A DNA stretch of 64,000 bases from assembly GCA_013350335.1 (NCBI GenBank), contig CM023535.1, forward strand, positions 31,466,991-31,530,990, written 5' to 3'. Under the pieces are notes generated by a model. That model worked only from the letters and a program-made list of their open reading frames with translations. It was not told where the DNA came from and made no database searches. A program made the position numbers and the translations under genes. Below, piece by piece: positions 22,901 through 36,173 of the stretch. How positions within the stretch are numbered: the stretch's first letter is position 1; each line of letters opens with the position of its first letter. The stretch comes from Chimonanthus salicifolius (Eukaryota > Streptophyta > Magnoliopsida > Laurales > Calycanthaceae).

Positions 22901-23729
22901 CTTCTCTTCTCTTCTTCTTAGCTCTCTTTCTCTCCTTCACTTGGAGCATGGGACGGCAATGGAGAATGAAAAATGGAGAGAGTAACAATGAAGAGAGGAT
23001 AAGAAATGGGAAAGAAACTCAAGACTTATCCCCATTTGGTGACTTAAAATTACACTTTACATTAATTATTTTCACCAACCAACAAGATATTTATCTTGCC
23101 TTATGACTTATGACTCCACCACCCTTAAGTCCCAACGCGTTTCACTTCTTAACATGAGGTGATTTGGTTTTCACCTTTTAACCCCACTTTGACCACTTCA
23201 TTTGGATAATTTTAATCATTTAATATTTAGATATTTTAGTTACTTTAATTCCCATTTACTTAAATCATCATCTTTATAAATCCACCCATGGTTGACCAAT
23301 TCAACCATGGTGGTCGGCCCCACCAAACCTTGGGTCCATACGCCACCTCACTTGGTGAGGTGGAGGTGGGTCCCATTGGACCATGTCACCTTGGTCATCA
23401 CTAACTTAGGTGATTTAAATTTCATTAAGCCCATTCCCACTAGTTGTATCACCATTGGGCCCATGGCCCAATTACATTTCATCTTACCCATTTACCTTAG
23501 AGCTTAACTACCTTGACCCATTGGGTCCCAAATGGGTATTTGACCCAATTTGACCATTCTTGACCCATTTAAATGAATTTAAATCCAATCCATAGTCTAT
23601 TGGGCCATACTTGGGCCTTTGTCCAAATTTTGGCCCATTTACCATTTATTCCTCCAATTTTCCCAATTTTCATCATTAAAATAAATAATATTCCCATATT
23701 CATTGATTTACAAATTCCGGGCCATTACA
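19957..23729 (-). mobile_element. E3 3' LTR, L3 (family B), complete
   Basis: A 3773-bp LTR in minus orientation. On the minus strand it runs from TGTAATGGCCCGGAATTTG to GGTGGACGTTACA. Modules in minus-strand order: a palindrome CCATGGTTGA...TCAACCATGG (23286), CT/GA-rich block (22700-22960), donor-like GTGAGT (about 22674), hairpins (22407, 22186, 22020, 21735), three CTTGATG...CATCAAG stems (20690-20800), GGGCG hairpin, and the terminal hairpin (20048-20081). It adjoins the E3 interior at 23730. Short open frames within it are incidental. Confidence 0.9.
21735..22440 (-). repeat. GGTTCGGCC hairpin array in L3 (4 copies)
   Basis: Inverted repeats near 21735, 22020, 22186 and 22407. The last three share the outer flanks CCAT/ATGG or TCATG-like ends. 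Arms are nearly intact, with one A-for-C change in two copies (GGCCGAATCC). Confidence 0.88.
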
Positions 23730-25125
23730 ATACAATCCTCTTTTGAAATTTTCATCCCGAAAATTCGAGCAAAGTAGAGGTTCAAAACATCTCACACAAA
23801 GAGTTCCGGATGAGAGGCTCTCATCTCCGACTCAAGTTCCCAGGTGGTTTATTCATTACCATGTCGTTCCCATACCACCTTGACGAACTGAATGGCACGG
23901 TTTCGCAACACCTTTTGCTCGCTCCCGACTATTCTGACCGGCTTTTCCACATACGTCACATCACTTTGTACATCGATGTCTTACACACTCAGGACATGTG
24001 AAGGGTCAAGGTTGTATTTTCCTCAACACGGACACATGAAACCCATCACGTAAAGATGATAACCATGGAGGAAGTGCTAACTAAAAGGCCACCTCCCCCA
24101 CCCTCTTTAGAATTGGAAACAGCCCCACAATCTAGGTGACAGTTTCCCCTTCCTTCCGAATCTCATGTGTCCCTTCCGTGGTGAGACTTCCAAAAGCACC
24201 AACTCTCCCACTTCAAACTCGGGGAAACTTCTCCTCTTGTCGGCGCAATTATTATAACGGCTCTGCGCAGTGAGTAAATGTTGCCGTATAAATTTAATCT
24301 GCGTCGTAGTCTCCTCAACCAACTCCGGTCCAATCAGCGCAGGCTCACCGACCTCTGTCCAACACACTGGAGATCTACACGGCCTACCATATAAGGCCTC
24401 AAATGGAGCCATCTGGAGGTACTGTTATTGTAGGAGAACTCCACCAGTGGCAAGTGATCCTCCCATCCACCCTTGAAATCCAGCAAACCTGCTCTCAGCA
24501 TATCCTCCAATATCTGTATTGTTCTCTCCGACTGTCCATCAGTATGTGGGTGGAATACTGTGCTGGTCAACACGTCGGTCCCATAGCCGACTGCACGCTC
24601 TGCCATACTCTGCTAGTGAATCGGCCATCTCTGTTGGACACAATAGTCCGGGGTACACCATGTAGTTTGATAATATTTCGGATGTACCGTCAACCCATAT
24701 TGCATCGTTGCCCCTTGATGACTTTAGTAGTCCTGTTACAAAGCCCATGGCTACATGCTCCCATTTCCACTCCGGCACTGGTAAGGGTTTGAGTAAACCC
24801 GGTGGCTTCTAATGTTCCGCCTTAACCTGCCGACAAGTTAGTGCAACGAGCACAAACTCTGCCACATCTCTCTTGAGTCCATGCTACCAATAGTGCCTCT
24901 TAAGATCATGGTACATCTTGGCACTGTCCTGATGGGTAGAGAGCTTGGCTTAGTGTGCCTCAACCAATACTCCCTTCTGCAGTTCTGTGGCACATATGTC
25001 CTACCTCGGAATAAAAGACCCTGTTCCGGTCATAATTCTTATTCCGGTACTACCTCAGCCTGCAAATATCTTGATTTATATCTCCTCCATTTCTGGATTT
25101 ACTCGCCGTTCCCGTTTAGTTGTGT
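23730..25125 (-). pseudogene. E3 pol relic: integrase and chromodomain
   Basis: A minus-strand copy of the pol end, far more decayed than E2. Readable blocks are the [21 protein letters not shown] region of the integrase core (24334-24606), the [20 protein letters not shown] block (24107-24412), and the codons for [18 protein letters not shown] (about 24720-24778). A 60-bp piece near 24680 is missing compared with E2, removing part of the core between the first two catalytic aspartates. The chromodomain end (23760-24100) is frameshifted. The relic fades near 25125; gag, protease and RT are absent. Confidence 0.85.
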
Positions 25126-25469
25126 CAAGTACCTCTTAATTACATCAACACCACTCATATCAACCTATGAGTTTCATTCTTGCAGAATTTACTTTGCCTC
25201 GTATTATCTCTTTTCCTCATGAACCAATTTACGATTTTATGTAGATTAACGTATTCTATTTCACTTTATGTGTTACCAAACATTTCCCATACGTACTCCT
25301 TCAATACGTTCTTTTGTCTACTCTCCGTGTGAGTTAGTCTGCCAATATGAGCCTATGCTCAAGTCCATTGTCGATTCCATTTTAACTAGGTTTCTAGCTT
25401 CACCCTCCTGGAACTCCATCGGCCAACTATAGAGTCAGGTGATCAGTCTCACTCGGTAGTCGCCCATAG
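25126..25469. other. Unassigned junction between E3 and E4
   Basis: About 340 bp with no match I could recognise to any LTR, gag or pol piece in the window. It separates minus-strand pol (E3) from plus-strand pol (E4). It may be decayed pol sequence or DNA filled in at a break. Confidence 0.5.
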
Positions 25470-25613
25470 CTTCCCATTTAAGTTTCACTAGACTCTTTGA
25501 AGAGCTGAAGAAGAGACTTACAACTGCACCTATCTTAATTTTTTCGGAAAGAGGCAAGGGTTATGAAGTCCAATGCGATGCTTCAGGAGAAAGACCTGGA
25601 TGTGTCCTCAGTC
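25470..25613 (+). pseudogene. E4 pol: RNase H, 5' fragment
   Basis: Plus-strand codons for RFEELK-like and LTTAPILIF-like sequence followed by GKGYEVQCDASGE, i.e. the connection/RNase H start. The reading stops at solo LTR L4 and resumes at 27990 ([13 protein letters not shown]). The 5-bp target CAGTC at 25609-25613 is repeated at 27990-27994. The gag, protease and RT parts of E4 are missing upstream. Confidence 0.85.
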
Positions 25614-27989
25614 TGTAACACCCGCCCCTTTTCACCGAAATCAGAGTCTATTTTTTTTTTTTTTGAAAATAATGAGTGACAAAGGGCGTGGACGTCACGA
25701 TGCGAGTTAAGTCCGAGCTTCTGAAGCCTGGCCCTTAACTGGCCAACCCTACGTATGCGTGGAACGAAGTCCACGGAGAATGGTTCACACGTAGAAGTAA
25801 GCTTGAGGAATATTAAATTATATGCGGAATGATAATAGAGACTAACCTACAAATTTTAGATAGCAGGGAAGAAACATTCATTTAATTACCAAAATATCTC
25901 AAAATCATAATGTGTAAACTAACATCCAAAACATAGCATGTAATCTATAATATTACATTCCGACAAGCTAAGATACTCAAATACATTTCCAAAATAAACT
26001 TTAAATAAATTAAGTAGCTCGCTTCCCCAAGCTCCTAAGCTTGGCTCCCGTCGCACCCTTCCGCTGCGCCATCTCCTGCGTCATCAGCTAGGGTAGAAGT
26101 AGGGCATTAAACACGCGCCCAGTAGGACTCCAAGTAGGGCTAACACATGGATTAGTGATAACAAGCATACAGATAGTAATAAAACGAAAACCATAAAATG
26201 AATGCAATGCCATGGGTGTCTCATGTCATGTGTCCTACCCATCAACCATACCATCATATGTCATATCCCCCTTGACGGCAAGGCCTCGTCAAGGTATCCC
26301 CATGTTTGCTTCTCGGTCACCCCGACATAGCATGGACTCCGGTTATAGCATATCAAACTATCCCCATGTCTGTTTCTCGGTTGCCCCGACGGAGCATGGA
26401 CTCCGGTTTCATTATTTTCCCGCCCATGCCATGCATGAGATGTAAGTGCATTATGCTATGTAATATATATAATTCATATCCTTAATTCATAATTCATAGC
26501 ATTAAAATATAATCCATAGCATTAAAACCCATCTTAAAATAAATCATATAATTACCGAAATAAATCATGGAAACCATCACATACACATAATCCACAGCTT
26601 ACAAAAAGGTAGGAATCCTACCGAATACCGATTAACATCTTTACGTTTTCCCGTTCCCGAATCCGGTCGCTGATCGCGCACCGATTACGATGTCCAGTAC
26701 CTTATTATACATTAATAATTAGTCCATGTTTTTAACCTTTTACTAAGCCCAAACATCATATCTTAGTGGGGTTCTTCATTTTGGCCAATATTTACCATTT
26801 TTGCCACTATTCCTTCTATGGTTATTCACCTACTCAACCATGTCACATGATCATAAAAATTAGCCCTTTAATTAACCCAATCCTTATTCATTTAAACCCA
26901 TACAAAACCCCATACTTAACCCTTTAAATGGTTCACAAAATGGGTCATTAATTACGGTTTTGCCACTACCTCTCCCATGTTTAGACATTCACTTAACCAT
27001 ATACATTTCTTTGTCCAAAATTGATTCATAGATTTGGGTTCATTAATGACCCATCACCCATGTCTTAAAATCATTAAAATCAGCCACTTAATTTAACCTA
27101 AACTCCATTAATTTAATCATATACAAACACATTAACCTTAGGCCAAAACGATCTACAATTGGGTCATGGGTTCGGCCATGCACCATGGCTGAACCCATGA
27201 TGCCTCTTTCTCCATTTTTCTTGGGTCCATTGTTACACATTTGAATCCCTCATAAGCCCTTCCACGAAGGGGTTTAATTCATACACTTAAAGCCATCATC
27301 CTTAACTACATTGGAGCCCATTATAACTATCCACATTAGGATCATTTTTGTCCATCAAAACCACCAACATTCCCCACTTATTTTTCCATAATTCATAACC
27401 ATTAAATCCACCATTTGATCACGATTAGATTAGCTTAATCATTTAATTAATTAGATTATTAGGTTAAGTTAATTAATTCCCACTTATCTCTTTTAATCTC
27501 CTTAATTCTTCTCCATTACTCCACCCATGGTTGACCAATTCAACCATGGTGGCCGGCCCCACCAATCCTTGGCCCACACGCCACCTCACTTGGTGAAGTG
27601 GAGATGGGTCCCATTGGACCATGTCACCTTGGTCAATTCATCACCAACTTAGGTGATTTAAATTTAATTAAATCCATTCCTCTTATTGGATCACCATTGG
27701 GCCCATGGCCCAATTAAGTTCACCCTTATCCATTTATCTTAGAGCTTAACTATCTTGACCCATTGGGTCCCAAATGGGTATTTGACCCAATTTGACCATT
27801 CTTGACCCAATTAATCATTATTGACCCATTAAAGGACTTTCATCCAATCCATGGTCCAATTGGGCCATAATTGGTCCATTGTCCATATTTTGATCCACTT
27901 AACATTTATTCCATTAAAATTCTCAATTTCCATCATTAAAATAAATAATATCTACATATTCATTGATTTAAAAATTCTGAGGTATTACA
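25614..27989 (-). mobile_element. Solo LTR L4 (family B), internally deleted, TSD CAGTC
   Basis: A 2376-bp minus-oriented LTR with TGTAACACCCGCCCC at its left and TATTACA at its right, flanked by CAGTC on both sides. Compared with L3 it lacks about 1.4 kb, including most of the hairpin array and the donor/CT-rich block; one hairpin remains (27168). The structured stems (26268-26405) and the CCATGGTTGA palindrome (27528) are kept. It interrupts the E4 RNase H. Confidence 0.93.
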
Positions 27990-29833
27990 CAGTCAAACTC
28001 ATCGTGTAGTGGCTTATGGTTCAAGACAATTGAAATACATGAACGCCTCTATCCTATGCATGATCTTGAACTAGCCGCAGTGGTCTTCGCTCTCAAAAGC
28101 TGGAGACATTATCTATATGGTGAGAAATTTGAAGTGTTTTCAGATCATAAGAGCTTGAAGTACTTGTTTGATCAAAAAGAGCTCAACCTGAGGCAGCGAA
28201 GATGGATGGAATATCTGCAGGATTATGAGTTCGCACTTCGTTATCACCCTGGCAAGGCAAACAAGGTGGCAAATGCCCTCAGCCGCATATCACATGCATC
28301 AGTGGCATGTTTGATCAGGACAGAATGGGAGATGTTGAATACCATACGAGAGTTCAATTTATATATCAATAACCATGGGAATATATACAATTTGATCATA
28401 CGGTCCAACATGGTAACCAAGAATGAATAAGAACAACGGATAGACCCAGAAGTGGAGGAGATATGGGCCAAGATGTCTGCCTGGTGAAGTCATACCGGAA
28501 TGGGAGTTACGACCAGGACAGGGTCTTGTATTCCGAGGAAGGATATATGTGCCTAAGAGCTGCAGAAAAGAGTTATTGATTGAGGCACATCAGACCAAAC
28601 TATCTATTCATCCGGGTAGCACCAAGATGTATCACGACCTGGAGAGATAGTACTGGTGGCACGGACTCAAAAAGGATGTGGCAGAATTTGTGGCTCATTG
28701 CTTAGCGTGTCAGCAGGTTAAAACGGAACATCAGAAGCCACCAGGGTTACTCAAACCCTTACGAGTGCCGGAATGGAAATGGGAGCACTTCTCCATGGAT
28801 TTTGTGACAGGGTTGCCAAGGTCTTCAAAGGGCAACGATACGATATGGGTCGTGGTAGACCGACTGACCAAGTCTGCACATTTTCTTCCCATTAAGATGG
28901 CAGACTCATCTGAGACTTTGGGTAGGCGATATATCAGAGATATCATCAGATTGCATGGTATTCCTCGAAATATTGTGTCTGACAGAAATGGTCGATTCAC
29001 GGCAGAGTATGACAGAGCATGCAGTCGGCCATGGGAACAGATCTACTGACTAGTACAACATTCCATCCACAGACTGATGGGCAGTCTGAGAGGACAATAC
29101 AAACACTGGAGGATATACTGAGAGCATGTATGCTAGATTTCAAGGGTGGATGGGAGGATCACTTGCAGTTGGTAGAATTCGCATACAACAATAGTTACCA
29201 GGCAAACCTCCAGATGGCTTCATTTGAGGCATTATATGGTAGACCTTATAGATCACTTATGTGCTGGACAGAGGCCAGTGAGCTTGTACTGATTGGACCT
29301 GAGTTGGTTGTAGAGACTACAGCGCAGATACAGGTGATACGGCAGCATCTATTGACTGCGCAAAGTCGTCAGAAGAGCTATGCTGACAAGAGGAGGAGAT
29401 TCCTTGAATTTAAAGTGGGGGACATGGTGTTCTTGAAAGTCTCACCATGAAAGGGACACATGAGATTTGGAAAAAAGGGAAATTGTCGCCAAGATATGTG
29501 GGACCGTTTTCAATCATAAGAAGGATAGGGGACGTGGCTTATCAATTGGCACTCCCATCACAGTTGGCATCTTTGCACGATGTGTTCCATATATCGATGT
29601 TGAGGAAGTACAATCCTAATCCCTCTCATGTACTAAATATACAAGACATAGATGTTTAAAGCGACGTGACATATGTCGAAAAGCCTGTCCGAGTAGTGGA
29701 CACAGAACAAAGAGTATTACGGAACCGAGCGATCCAGTTTGTTAAGGTGGTATGGGATCGACATGGCATTGAGGAAGCCACAGAGGAACTCGAGTCGAAA
29801 ATGAGGACAGCTCATCCTGAGCTATTTATGTAA
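27990..29833 (+). pseudogene. E4 pol: RNase H end, integrase and chromodomain
   Basis: Plus-strand continuation of the E4 pol. RNase [11 protein letters not shown] and [14 protein letters not shown] (28056-28430), with a stop at about 28428. Integrase: C-x2-C part of the zinc finger (CLACQQVK, from 28678), catalytic Asp in MDFVTGLP, second Asp in SDRNGRF, Glu in DGQSERTIQ (29019-29450). Frame changes lie between 28430 and 28678, near 29035 and near 29447. The chromodomain segment ends at the stop 29831-29833. Close to E2 and E5 in sequence, without the E2 duplication. Confidence 0.9.
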
Positions 29834-29876
29834 ATGTTTAAAACCCTACTTCACTCGATTTTTCGGGACGAAAATT

Positions 29877-29895
29877 TAAAAAAAGAGGGTTGTAT
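29877..29895 (+). other. E4 polypurine tract
   Basis: AAAAAAAGAGGGTTGTAT immediately before TGTAACACCC at 29896. It marks the interior/3' LTR boundary. Confidence 0.85.
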
Positions 29896-29984
29896 TGTAA
29901 CACCCTAGATTTCCAAGTTATTAATATATATGAAAATTACCCATTTAATTTGTGAATTATTAGATATGGACCTTAGATAGGTAA
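29896..29984 (+). mobile_element. E4 3' LTR (family D), first 89 bp
   Basis: Begins TGTAACACCCTAGATTTCC after the polypurine tract and is interrupted at 29984 by L5. GGTAA at 29980-29984 is duplicated at 37694-37698, after which the LTR resumes. Confidence 0.9.
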
Positions 29985-32900
29985 TATAATGGCCCGGAAT
30001 TTGTAAATCAATATATATGTGGCTATTATTTATTTTAATGGTGGAAATTGAAAATTTGATGGAATAAATGGTGAATGGGTCAAAATATGGACAAAGGCCC
30101 AAGTATGGCCCAATGGACCATGGATTGGATTTAAAATCATTTAAATGGTCAATGATGGTCAAATGGGCCAAGGATGGTCAAGTTGGGCCCAATATACATC
30201 CGGGATCCAATGGGTCAAAATGATTTAAGCTCTAAGGTAAATGGGTAAGAGGAAAATGTGATTGGGCCATGGGCCCAATGGTGATCCAAGTAGTTGAAAT
30301 GGATTTAATTAAATCACCTAAGTTGGAATTTATTTAAAACCTAGGTGACATGGCCAAATGGGACCACCTCCACCTCACCAAGTGAGGTGGCGTGTGGACC
30401 AAGAATTGGTGGGGCCAGCCACCATGGTTGAATTGGTCAACCATGGGTGAAGTAATGGAGAGGAGTCAAGGAATTAAAGGAGATAAAGTGGAAATTAATT
30501 AACTTAACCTAATGATCCAATTTAATTAATTAATTAAGCTAATAAAAAAGGTGGTCAAAGAGGGGAGACCAAACCACCTCACCTTAAGAGGTCAAAAACG
30601 TTGGCTAGTGGTGGTTGTTCCAACCACCACCATAAAGCATGAAAAATATCTCATGGGCGGTGGTTGGGAGACTTAATGTTAAAGTGTAATTTAAGTAACC
30701 AAAGAGATAAGATAAGTTTTCATCTCATTCTCTTCGTTTCACCCTCATCTCACTCTCCCCATCTCTCCCACTCTCCAAAAACCGTCCCACACCCAAGGAG
30801 AAGGAAAGGAAGAAAACCAAGAGAAAGAAGAAGAAAAACTTGGAAGAAAAGAGAGGAGAAAAGTGTAAGCTTGGCCATCACTCCAAGATCAAGCCATAGT
30901 ATTTTCTTTCTCATCTCCATCCTCTCCTCTCCCTCTATCAAATCTAACCCTACCATGGCCGAACCCAAGCTTGGAGGTTTTCACCATTGATCAAGCATTT
31001 TAGCCAACCAACAAAGGAGAAGGAGAAGAAAGAAGGTCAAGGAAGCCGACGGGAGTAACGAAAGTCGGAGGAGGCGTCGGATCGTAAGTATTTTCTAAAC
31101 AAGAGATTAGATTTTTTTTAGGGTTTAAGAGGTTATGAAATCCATTTCTTGGATTTAGAGGTGGCCAAAACATCATGACCTTGGATCTCAAATCCATCAA
31201 ATGAAAGGAGGAAAAATGGGCAAACCCTAAATGGGTAAATTAGGGTTAAGAAAAAATAAATAGATTAAGGACATTATGTATTTAAATTATTTAAGCATGG
31301 ATTTGTGTAATGTTGGAAGAAAATTATGGGCCATAGGGTTCGGCCATGTAGTATGGCCGAACCCCATGGTTGGTGATTAGGTAATGTATGAATTTTTTTA
31401 GGGTTTTATAAGATGGAAGCCATGGAGAATGATTTAGGGTTTTAAGATTTTAATGATTAAATGTAGGTAATTTTTGAAGAGGCTTTTTTGATGAATCCAT
31501 GGATGAATGTAAATGTTTTTATGGTTTAAAATGGCACCAATTGATAATGAACCCTATGGTGATGTAAGAATGGTTTTGATGGGTGAAGAGATGGAAAAAG
31601 TGATTAAGAATGTTGATAGATTGTATGGATTTTCAAGTATAACAATAATGTTTTAAAGGTGTGGAATTAGGGATGAACCATGAACCTCATGGAGGGACTT
31701 ATTTTAAATCTAAATGTGGTAAATAGGCCCAAGAAAATAATGGGAAATTTGGATGGACTAGGTATTTTGGAACCATGGAAAATAAATGGGGAATGTTGGT
31801 GGTGTTGATGAACCAAAGTGAACCTAATGTTGATAGTTGTAATGGGAATGTGGCTAAGTTAATGGACTTAAATATGATTAAGGAATGATGAATTGAATGT
31901 ATGGTTTAGGTCCTCTCAATGGAGAGACTTGTGATGGAACTAAGTGATGTATGTAGACCTAAAAAAAATGGGGAAAGAAACATCATGGGTTCGGCCATGG
32001 TGTATGGCCGAACCCATGACCCATTTATGGATCAATTTATGGAAATTTGGTGTTATGTATGTGTTTAAATGAATGGAGATTAGGTTAATTAAATGGCTGA
32101 ATTCTAATGTTGTTGTGTCATGGTTAATGAGACATAAATGGACCCATTTTGTGAACCAATTGATGGATTAAGATTAAGGTATATGCGTATGGATTAATTG
32201 ATGGGGATTAGATTAAATAAAGGGCTGTTTTTAACAATTTTATGTCACAGTTGATGGGTCATAAATGGATCCAAGATTATGGATCAACTATGGGCCTAAG
32301 AATGGAGAAATGACATGAGAGCCTAACCATGGAGGAGTAGTGGCAAAACAGTCAATAATGGCCAAGTTTAAGAACCCATGGAAGATGATCATGGACTTAA
32401 GGGCTTAAAGTAATAAACTTATGTATGGTTAAATAAAGCCTAGGGTGGCTAGTTTTTAGACTCATGTAATTAAAGGTAATTAATGGATTAAATGGGACCT
32501 GCAAACCTGTTAGAGAGGTTTGGCCATGGTGTATGGCCGAACCCCGCTAAGGTGTGATTAATGGACTTAAATTGTTAAAAATATGGACTGATTTGGTAAT
32601 GTATAATAAGGTACCGGACATCGCAAACGGTGCGCGATCGGCGACCGGATTATCAGACGAAAACAAAAAAGGGATGCTAGTCGGTGTTCGGTAGGATTCC
32701 TACCTTATTGTAAGCCATGGATTGTGTGATGGTTTATTTGATTTATTTTGGAAATTATATGGTTTGTTTTATGATGAGTTTTAAGATCATGATTTATGTA
32801 TCTTATATGGCATAATGCAAGGCTATGGTTTATATGCAAAGTTATGAATTCTATATTAAGACTATGGATGATATATATTACATAGCATAATGCACCTACA

Positions 32901-33055
32901 TCTCTTGCATGGCATGGGCGGGAAAATAATGAAACCGGGGTCCATGCTCCGTCGAGGAGACCGAGAAGCAGACATGGGGATAGCCTGATGCGCTATAACC
33001 GGAGTCCATGCTCCGTCGGGGCGACCGAGAAACATACATGGGGATAGTTTGATAT
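29985..33055 (+). mobile_element. Solo LTR L5 (family B), left part, TSD GGTAA
   Basis: Starts TATAATGGCCCGGAATTTG; the usual TG has become TA. It shares its start with the E3 LTR. Features: palindrome CCATGGTTGA...TCAACCATGG (30422), CT-rich block (30720-30960), donor-like TCG|GTAAGTA-type site (31084), hairpins near 31338, 31986 and 32518, and the GGAGTCCATGCTCC module (32938). It is interrupted by L6 at 33055 and resumes at 36903. Total LTR length without L6 is about 3862 bp. Confidence 0.92.
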
Positions 33056-34674
33056 TGTAACACGCTGGAATTTCAAAGTTAGCAATTTATATGAAATTAT
33101 TCATATTTACGGAGTTGCCATTGTGATATATTTGATTTGAATTTAAATGGGTCAATGGTTCAATCAAGACCCAAAGGATGGTAGTTTTGATTACAAAACA
33201 AATAAATGGATAAGATGAACTAAAGCGGGTCAAGAATCATAATGGGGTCAAATTTTGTTAAATGGGTCAAAATGGCTAAATGGGACCCAATGGGTCGTGA
33301 ATGGCATGATTAATCATGGATTGAGTTCAAGCTTAGTTAATTTAAGTTTATTAATTGCTTAAGTTTGGTTTGAGTTGAAATGAATGATGGGTTTAGTTGA
33401 GATGAATTTATTAGTTAAGTTAAATTAAATGAATGAGTTAGGTTGGGTGAGTTAAATAAATGAGTTGGATGAATATGTATTTTTAAGTGAGTGAGATGTA
33501 GAGATAGAAGGTTTGTAGGTTGTTTCAAATTCAAACACTAAGAAACGTTGGCTGCATGGGAAACTTATATGCATGTAACTCCCACCCAAGTGAAGAATGA
33601 AAATGATGTTACATGGGAATTACTTGGGTGAGAGTTGAGTTTCAAATCATTATGCACGTTGGAGATGGTATACGGTTTATGCCATGCTTGGGTCTTCAAA
33701 AGACAGCCAATACATGGATTGATGGTTCATGCATGTAACTCCAAGGTTGGAGAATAAAATGGGTAGCTGATTGGAGGAGTTACACACAATAAATTATGGC
33801 ATTCCAAATTCAAATAGATATTAAACCAATGGGAGTTACAAAGTGTGTTCACACTTGGAGGAGGGGAGTTTTATTCCAATGATAGAACTCCCACATGGGA
33901 CATTGATGAGGGCTGAATGGAGCTGTTGTTTGTGGAGTTACACATGAGAATGGTGGCTGTTACATAAGCCAAAACATAGAGGCAAACAATAAAGGGACGG
34001 TGCAGCACATGGGGGTTACATTTCAAAATGAAACTCCCATGTGAGACCTTAAGGAAAGGGGAGGTTACACAAGTCCAACCACAAGGGACGTTGGTTGCTT
34101 GGGGTGTTTCATTTCATAGATGAAACCCCCAAGTAACATAAAGAACTTTGATTGAGGTGAGGGAGTTACACAAGGTTAACCTTGGGCTGTTTTTGATCAA
34201 ACAAAGGATTTTCATTTTACTCTCTCTATCTCTCTCTCTTCCTTGGACTGATATCATCTCTCTAAGATCAAGAACAGCAGCTGGTTACTGATATGAAATC
34301 AGTCCTTGATTGATTTATTTCACCAAGACAAAAGCATACATTGAGCAAAGGAGTTGGCATCAAGGTTTCCCATCCAAAGCCAAAATTCTTTCTCTCTCTC
34401 TCTCTCTATCTCTTTGCCATTTTCTACATTCCAAAAATTAGAGCAGCAACTGGTTGCTTAATCAGTCCTTGGATTGATCCCTTTTTATCAAGACAAGTTC
34501 AGCAAAAAGGGAAGGAACAAGCCAGAGTGAAGATCAATTGGAGGAGTCGCGGAAACGGTAGGTTTTCGATAAACTATTTTTAATAAAGAATCATGATCTG
34601 GCCATTGGATGGCCGAATCTAACAAGGATTAGATATTGGTTGGAAGTGCATGATTAAGATGAAAAATGGATTAT

Positions 34675-35728
34675 AGGGTTCAGCCACTTGGGATGGCTGA
34701 ACCCCATAAAAAGAATGGGTTAATTTGCATTGTCTTTTGGAACAAAATCATGGACTGTTTTTGGATGCTAAGTTAGATTGTTTACATGCTTGAAAAGTTC
34801 TAAAATTATGGTTTTAAGTGTCATGTGTTGGGCTATGGATTGGCCGAACACATCAAGTAATTTAATCTTGAATAAGATAGTTTAAAGGGAAAGATAATAC
34901 ATCATTGGGTTCGACCATTTTGGTTGGCCGAACCCCATGATAAGAGTGCATAGGTTTGATGTTTTAAAGGTCAAAAATCATGTCAAAATATGGTAAATTT
35001 TATGTGTCATCTTGTGGTCAAAATAAGTAAGTATGATGAGAAGATTTACATCAAGGAAACCTTGGGGTTCGGCCATGTGTATGGCCTAACCCCATGGACT
35101 GTTTTTTTTATAGTTATTTGGGTTAAGTGTAGGATGGATTTTATGTAAACATAATGTGCTTTGATTTAAGAATAAGATAGGTTTATCTATGAACTTAGTG
35201 CTAAGTTTATAATTGGATAAATGGATCTAAACCATAGGCCATGAGGTTCAGCCAATTGGGTTGGCCGAACCCCATGGAATGGTATGACATTTCCATGAAA
35301 GTATTTGATGATTTTGTGAGATAAAAACCATATAAAGTTATGGTGTTCTTGTGGCAATTAATGGGATACTTGGTTACTGTTTTTGGTTGATTACTATGCG
35401 GCTGAACCATGTATTATTCATGGTTGAATTAGCATGTTAAAACCATGAGTAATCATGGTGACGATTGGACCAAGTGAACCATAGGGTTCGGCCATGTATG
35501 GCCGAACCCCATGGATCATTTTATGAGGACTATTTTATTGAATCAAATGGTTTCAAATTTAAAGATCATGGAACATCTTGAGTGGTTAATAAATGATTGT
35601 TATGTGAATATTTAGACAAAGTCATGGGTCGGCCATTTCATGGCCGAACTATGGGGTTCTATGGCTAAGTTAGGCCATGGAAGTTTAAATGGGTGAGGTT
35701 CGGCCATGGGGTATGGCCGAACCCCACA
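34675..35728 (+). repeat. GGTTCGGCC hairpin array in L6 (7 copies)
   Basis: Seven inverted repeats at 34677, 34905, 35061, 35243, 35483, 35625 and 35694. The copy at 35483 has a very short loop (GGCCATGTATGGCC). The copy at 35625 has lost its outer left arm. A partial single arm lies near 34840. Confidence 0.88.
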
Positions 35729-36021
35729 AAGTGGATTTTTGGGACTTAGACTAAGTTGGAATCACATGAATGAATGCTTAACTTGTTGTTATGTAAATAA
35801 GGCTTTGGGATTGCTGGACCGGAGTACAAGTCATGAACGGGAGACAGTTCAAAGGAAGGGTCAAACTAAGTAGCATTGTGTAGGTTTCCTACCTTGCTGT
35901 AACCACATATCTTATTCGCTGTTTTATGTTTATTTGAATAAGTTATTTGAATGAAATGATATTTACAAATGACATGTTTGCATAGACATCTCATGCATGG
36001 CATGGGATGATGGTGTTGTAA

Positions 36022-36173
36022 CCGGAGGCCACACTCCGTCGGGGCGTCCGAAAGACCACTGTGGGGTACCCTGATGATGAGAATCCCATCAGGAGGAATC
36101 CGGAGGCCACACTCCGTCAGGGCATCCGAAAGACCACTGTGGGTTACCTTGACGATGAGAATCCCGTCAAGTG
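36022..36173 (+). promoter_or_regulatory. Tandem structured module pair in L6
   Basis: Same two-unit layout as 12052-12203, with stems CCTGATG...CATCAGG then CTTGACG...CGTCAAG. The only clear differences from L2 are in the second CCGTC(G/A)GGGC(G/A)TCCG stretch. Confidence 0.75.
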
